From: Planctomycetaceae bacterium
GTDB taxonomy: Bacteria; Planctomycetota; Planctomycetia; Pirellulales; Thermoguttaceae
Assembly (NCBI GenBank): GCA_031259095.1
Contig: JAIRLW010000060.1
Coordinates: 1-6,673, forward strand
Length of the DNA stretch: 6,673 nt
Reading direction: 5' to 3'
The notes beneath the pieces were generated by a model that was not told the DNA's origin, ran no database searches, and was given only the letters and a program-made list of their open reading frames with translations. Shown here one piece after another: positions 5,036-6,673 of this stretch (position 1 is its first letter; every line of letters begins with the position of its first letter). The position numbers and the translations under genes are program-made.

Positions 5036-6400
5036 CTAATATTCCCATCCTTTTCGGAATTCCGGTTTTAAGGCGGCTTGGACTTCGGGGCAATCTTTGG
5101 CAATCATTTTTTCGGCGTCCCATTCAAAGGTTTTATGACCAGCCTTGAATGCGGTGTTACCTAAAATAGCGGTTTCCGCCATCGGTCCCGAATAGGAAAA
5201 GTGACACGTTGCCGGTTTCAAGCCCTTACAAGCGTCAATCCATTCACGATGAAAACCAGGTGAATCCGGTATGGTCTTTTCTGGATACTCAAAATCCGCA
5301 TACTTTTCCTCCGGCAATAAAACATGTCGGTCAAAACCCGTTAAAAGCATTCCTTTTGTACCAACAAATAAATTGTTCGGATGAACATTTTGATTCTCTT
5401 TATTTTTTGCGGACGTACTTATTTTATATTTTTCGAAACACGCGGGCTTTTGGGTATGCGACCAGTACAGTTTCAACGGCGGTAACAAACCGCGCGACGG
5501 AAAATCATAAACAATATCCATTCCTTTCGGCGTTCTTTCCGAATCGACTTCGGGACCGCTTGCCGAAACTTTCACGGGATATTTGAGATCAAGCGCCCAA
5601 TACGGTATGTCAAGAATATGACACGCCCAATTACCTGTTTCGCCTGTACCAAAATCCCACCAGAATCGCCAATTGTACGGAACAAAAGTAGATTTACCGT
5701 CAGTTGTTACAAATTTCCAATCCGTCGGACACGGTCCCAGCCAAACATCCCATTGAAGCGTACTCGGCGGTTCTCCAACTCCATCCGGTTTCTTGGGCAT
5801 TCCGCGATCACCGCCTATCCACGAATAAACCTCAACAACATCTCCAATCGCCCCGCTTTTAATCAATTCAACCACTCTTGCCATATTCTTAATCGCATGA
5901 CGTTGACAACCGAGTTGTGTGGCGACTTTCATTCGCGCCGCTTCTTCGGTAATGGTTCGTATTTCCGCAACAGAATGAGCCAGCGGTTTTTCACAATAAA
6001 CATGTTTACCCGCACGAATCGCACGAATTACCGGATGATAATGCGTATGATCCGGCGTACTCACTGCTACCGCGTCGATTGATTGCTCAAGTTTGTCGAA
6101 CATCTCCCGAAAATCATAAAACTTTTGCGCTTTCGGAAAACGTTCATAAGCGTTGCCCGCCCGAACATCATCAACATCGCAAAACGCGATTGCATCGACA
6201 AGATCGGTTTTCGCTGCGATATTGTCGAGTTGAAATTTCCCTTGCGCGCCAAGCCCGATAAAAGCAACTCCAAGCCGCTCATTCGGAGATTGACCCTGTG
6301 CGAGAATACCGCTTCGCAAAAATAAAGCGCCCGCACCCGAAATCGCCGAAACTTTCAACGCTTGACGACGATTCATTTTCGTTTTTAAATTGATTGACAT
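5036..6400 (-). CDS. Exported Gfo/Idh/MocA-family oxidoreductase
   Basis: This NAD(P)-dependent dehydrogenase family acts on sugars, inositols and related polyols; the substrate cannot be read from sequence. The 454-residue product starts with a twin-arginine-like leader: NRRQALK (RR at 11-12), then a hydrophobic ISGAGALFL stretch and AQG before the mature domain. The Rossmann fold begins RLGVAFIGLGAQG (GxGxxG at 49-54), continues with FCDVDD (73-78) and VSTPDHTHYHP (113-123), and carries the family EKP motif (137-139), whose Lys is the catalytic residue. The C-terminal half (WDVWLGP, WRFWWDFGTGETGNWACHILD, FHREWIDACKG) is typical of the bacterial, planctomycete-rich branch. The start is uncertain: in-frame ATGs at 6427, 6400 and 6376 all lack a clear ribosome site. 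I chose 6400 because it leaves a short n-region before the arginines. The gene looks monocistronic. Confidence 0.93.
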   Translation of the reverse strand: MSINLKTKMNRRQALKVSAISGAGALFLRSGILAQGQSPNERLGVAFIGLGAQGKFQLDNIAAKTDLVDAIAFCDVDDVRAGNAYERFPKAQKFYDFREMFDKLEQSIDAVAVSTPDHTHYHPVIRAIRAGKHVYCEKPLAHSVAEIRTITEEAARMKVATQLGCQRHAIKNMARVVELIKSGAIGDVVEVYSWIGGDRGMPKKPDGVGEPPSTLQWDVWLGPCPTDWKFVTTDGKSTFVPYNWRFWWDFGTGETGNWACHILDIPYWALDLKYPVKVSASGPEVDSERTPKGMDIVYDFPSRGLLPPLKLYWSHTQKPACFEKYKISTSAKNKENQNVHPNNLFVGTKGMLLTGFDRHVLLPEEKYADFEYPEKTIPDSPGFHREWIDACKGLKPATCHFSYSGPMAETAILGNTAFKAGHKTFEWDAEKMIAKDCPEVQAALKPEFRKGWEY

Positions 6401-6444
6401 GTTTTTTAAAAAATGTAAATGAAACATTTATTGATAGTAACCCT

Positions 6445-6472
6445 CACGCGATACTTTTCACGTGATACTTTC
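6445..6472. repeat. Two tandem 14-base repeats, possible operator
   Basis: CACGCGATACTTTT (6445-6458) is followed directly by CACGTGATACTTTC (6459-6472); 12 of 14 positions agree. They lie 45-72 bases upstream of the 6400 start. Confidence 0.45.
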
Positions 6473-6482
6473 GGGAGTCATT

Positions 6483-6488
6483 ATTATA
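6483..6488 (-). promoter_or_regulatory. Candidate -10 box for the oxidoreductase gene
   Basis: A perfect TATAAT on the minus strand would place the transcription start near 6476, right beside the tandem repeats at 6445-6472. No good -35 hexamer lies at the usual distance (TTGCAA is only 12 bases upstream), so a regulator-dependent or different promoter class is possible. Confidence 0.3.
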
Positions 6489-6673
6489 ATGTTTAATTTT
6501 TTGCAACAGTTTACGGTATTATCCCCTATTCCTTTTGAAAATCGTTTTTTTGACGAGATGAAAGTTATCGGGGACGAGTGTGCGCAAGTTCTCCGTCTAT
6601 TTTTTTTGACAACGAAAAAAAGTTTCGGCATGATTCTTGAAAGTCGGAAAACTTTTCGATAGACTTATTGTAT

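Larger units (their letters stand above)
6401..6673. other. Upstream region of the oxidoreductase gene, no supported gene
   Basis: This stretch holds the probable control region (tandem repeats 6445-6472, TATAAT at 6483-6488 on the minus strand). A plus-strand frame from an ATG at 6489, or a GTG at 6462, to 6662 would encode 57-66 residues. Its phenylalanine-rich composition, AT-rich source and lack of a recognisable domain argue against it. I see nothing else here. Confidence 0.5.

Noticed and set aside
4752..5148. Small open frames on either strand between the oxidoreductase and atpC
   Set aside because: They are Lys-, Phe- and Asn-rich translations of AT-rich and repeat DNA, and one runs into the oxidoreductase gene on the opposite strand.
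5618..6082. Plus-strand 154-codon open frame opposite the oxidoreductase
   Set aside because: Composition is that of an antisense shadow (Arg-, Asn- and Phe-rich with no domain), and the minus-strand gene has all family motifs.
6462..6662. Plus-strand open frame of 57-66 codons at the right edge
   Set aside because: Its GTG start lies in the tandem 14-mers, it has no recognisable domain, and its composition fits random AT-rich sequence; not excluded, but unsupported.

Overview
The window most resembles a low-GC member of the Planctomycetota. The main reason is an exported Gfo/Idh/MocA oxidoreductase with an RR-type (Tat-like) leader, a family strongly expanded in that phylum. A secreted protein with an Asn-Cys-His-Gly motif and long AT-rich intergenic spaces also fit. 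The phylum call is an inference from gene character; there is no rRNA or other marker gene here. Every gene I can support lies on the minus strand, so transcription runs right to left.

Layout from right to left in transcription order: (1) 6401-6673 is upstream DNA with a TATAAT box and two tandem 14-base repeats. (2) 5036-6400 encodes a complete exported Gfo/Idh/MocA-type oxidoreductase. (3) 4510-5035 has no gene but holds a 104-base element with 30-base inverted ends, a perfect 11-bp hairpin, a weak inverted repeat and a possible promoter. (4) 4105-4509 is atpC, the epsilon subunit of F1F0 ATP synthase, standing alone without atpD beside it. (5) 3287-4104 has no gene; it holds several families of inverted and direct repeats, and nearest ahcY a probable promoter and leader with a hairpin. 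(6) 1970-3286 is a complete ahcY (S-adenosylhomocysteine hydrolase). (7) 1656-1969 carries a promoter inside a two-part inverted repeat. (8) 1-1655 looks like an operon: a secreted protein split into two overlapping reading frames (1134-1655 and 943-1137), then a membrane-anchored protein of unknown function (1-932) that runs off the left edge. This last gene is open to the window boundary.

The genes do not form one pathway. ahcY clears S-adenosylhomocysteine left by methyltransferases, atpC belongs to the energy-converting ATP synthase, and the oxidoreductase probably acts on a sugar-like substrate outside the cytoplasm. The left-hand operon encodes envelope or secreted proteins of unknown role.

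The most notable points are: the split secreted protein, whose putative catalytic Cys and His lie in different frames; the detached atpC; and an unusual density of hairpin and terminal-inverted-repeat elements in the two intergenic regions around atpC, which look like small non-autonomous mobile elements or dispersed palindromes. I found no clear evidence of a new multi-gene system.
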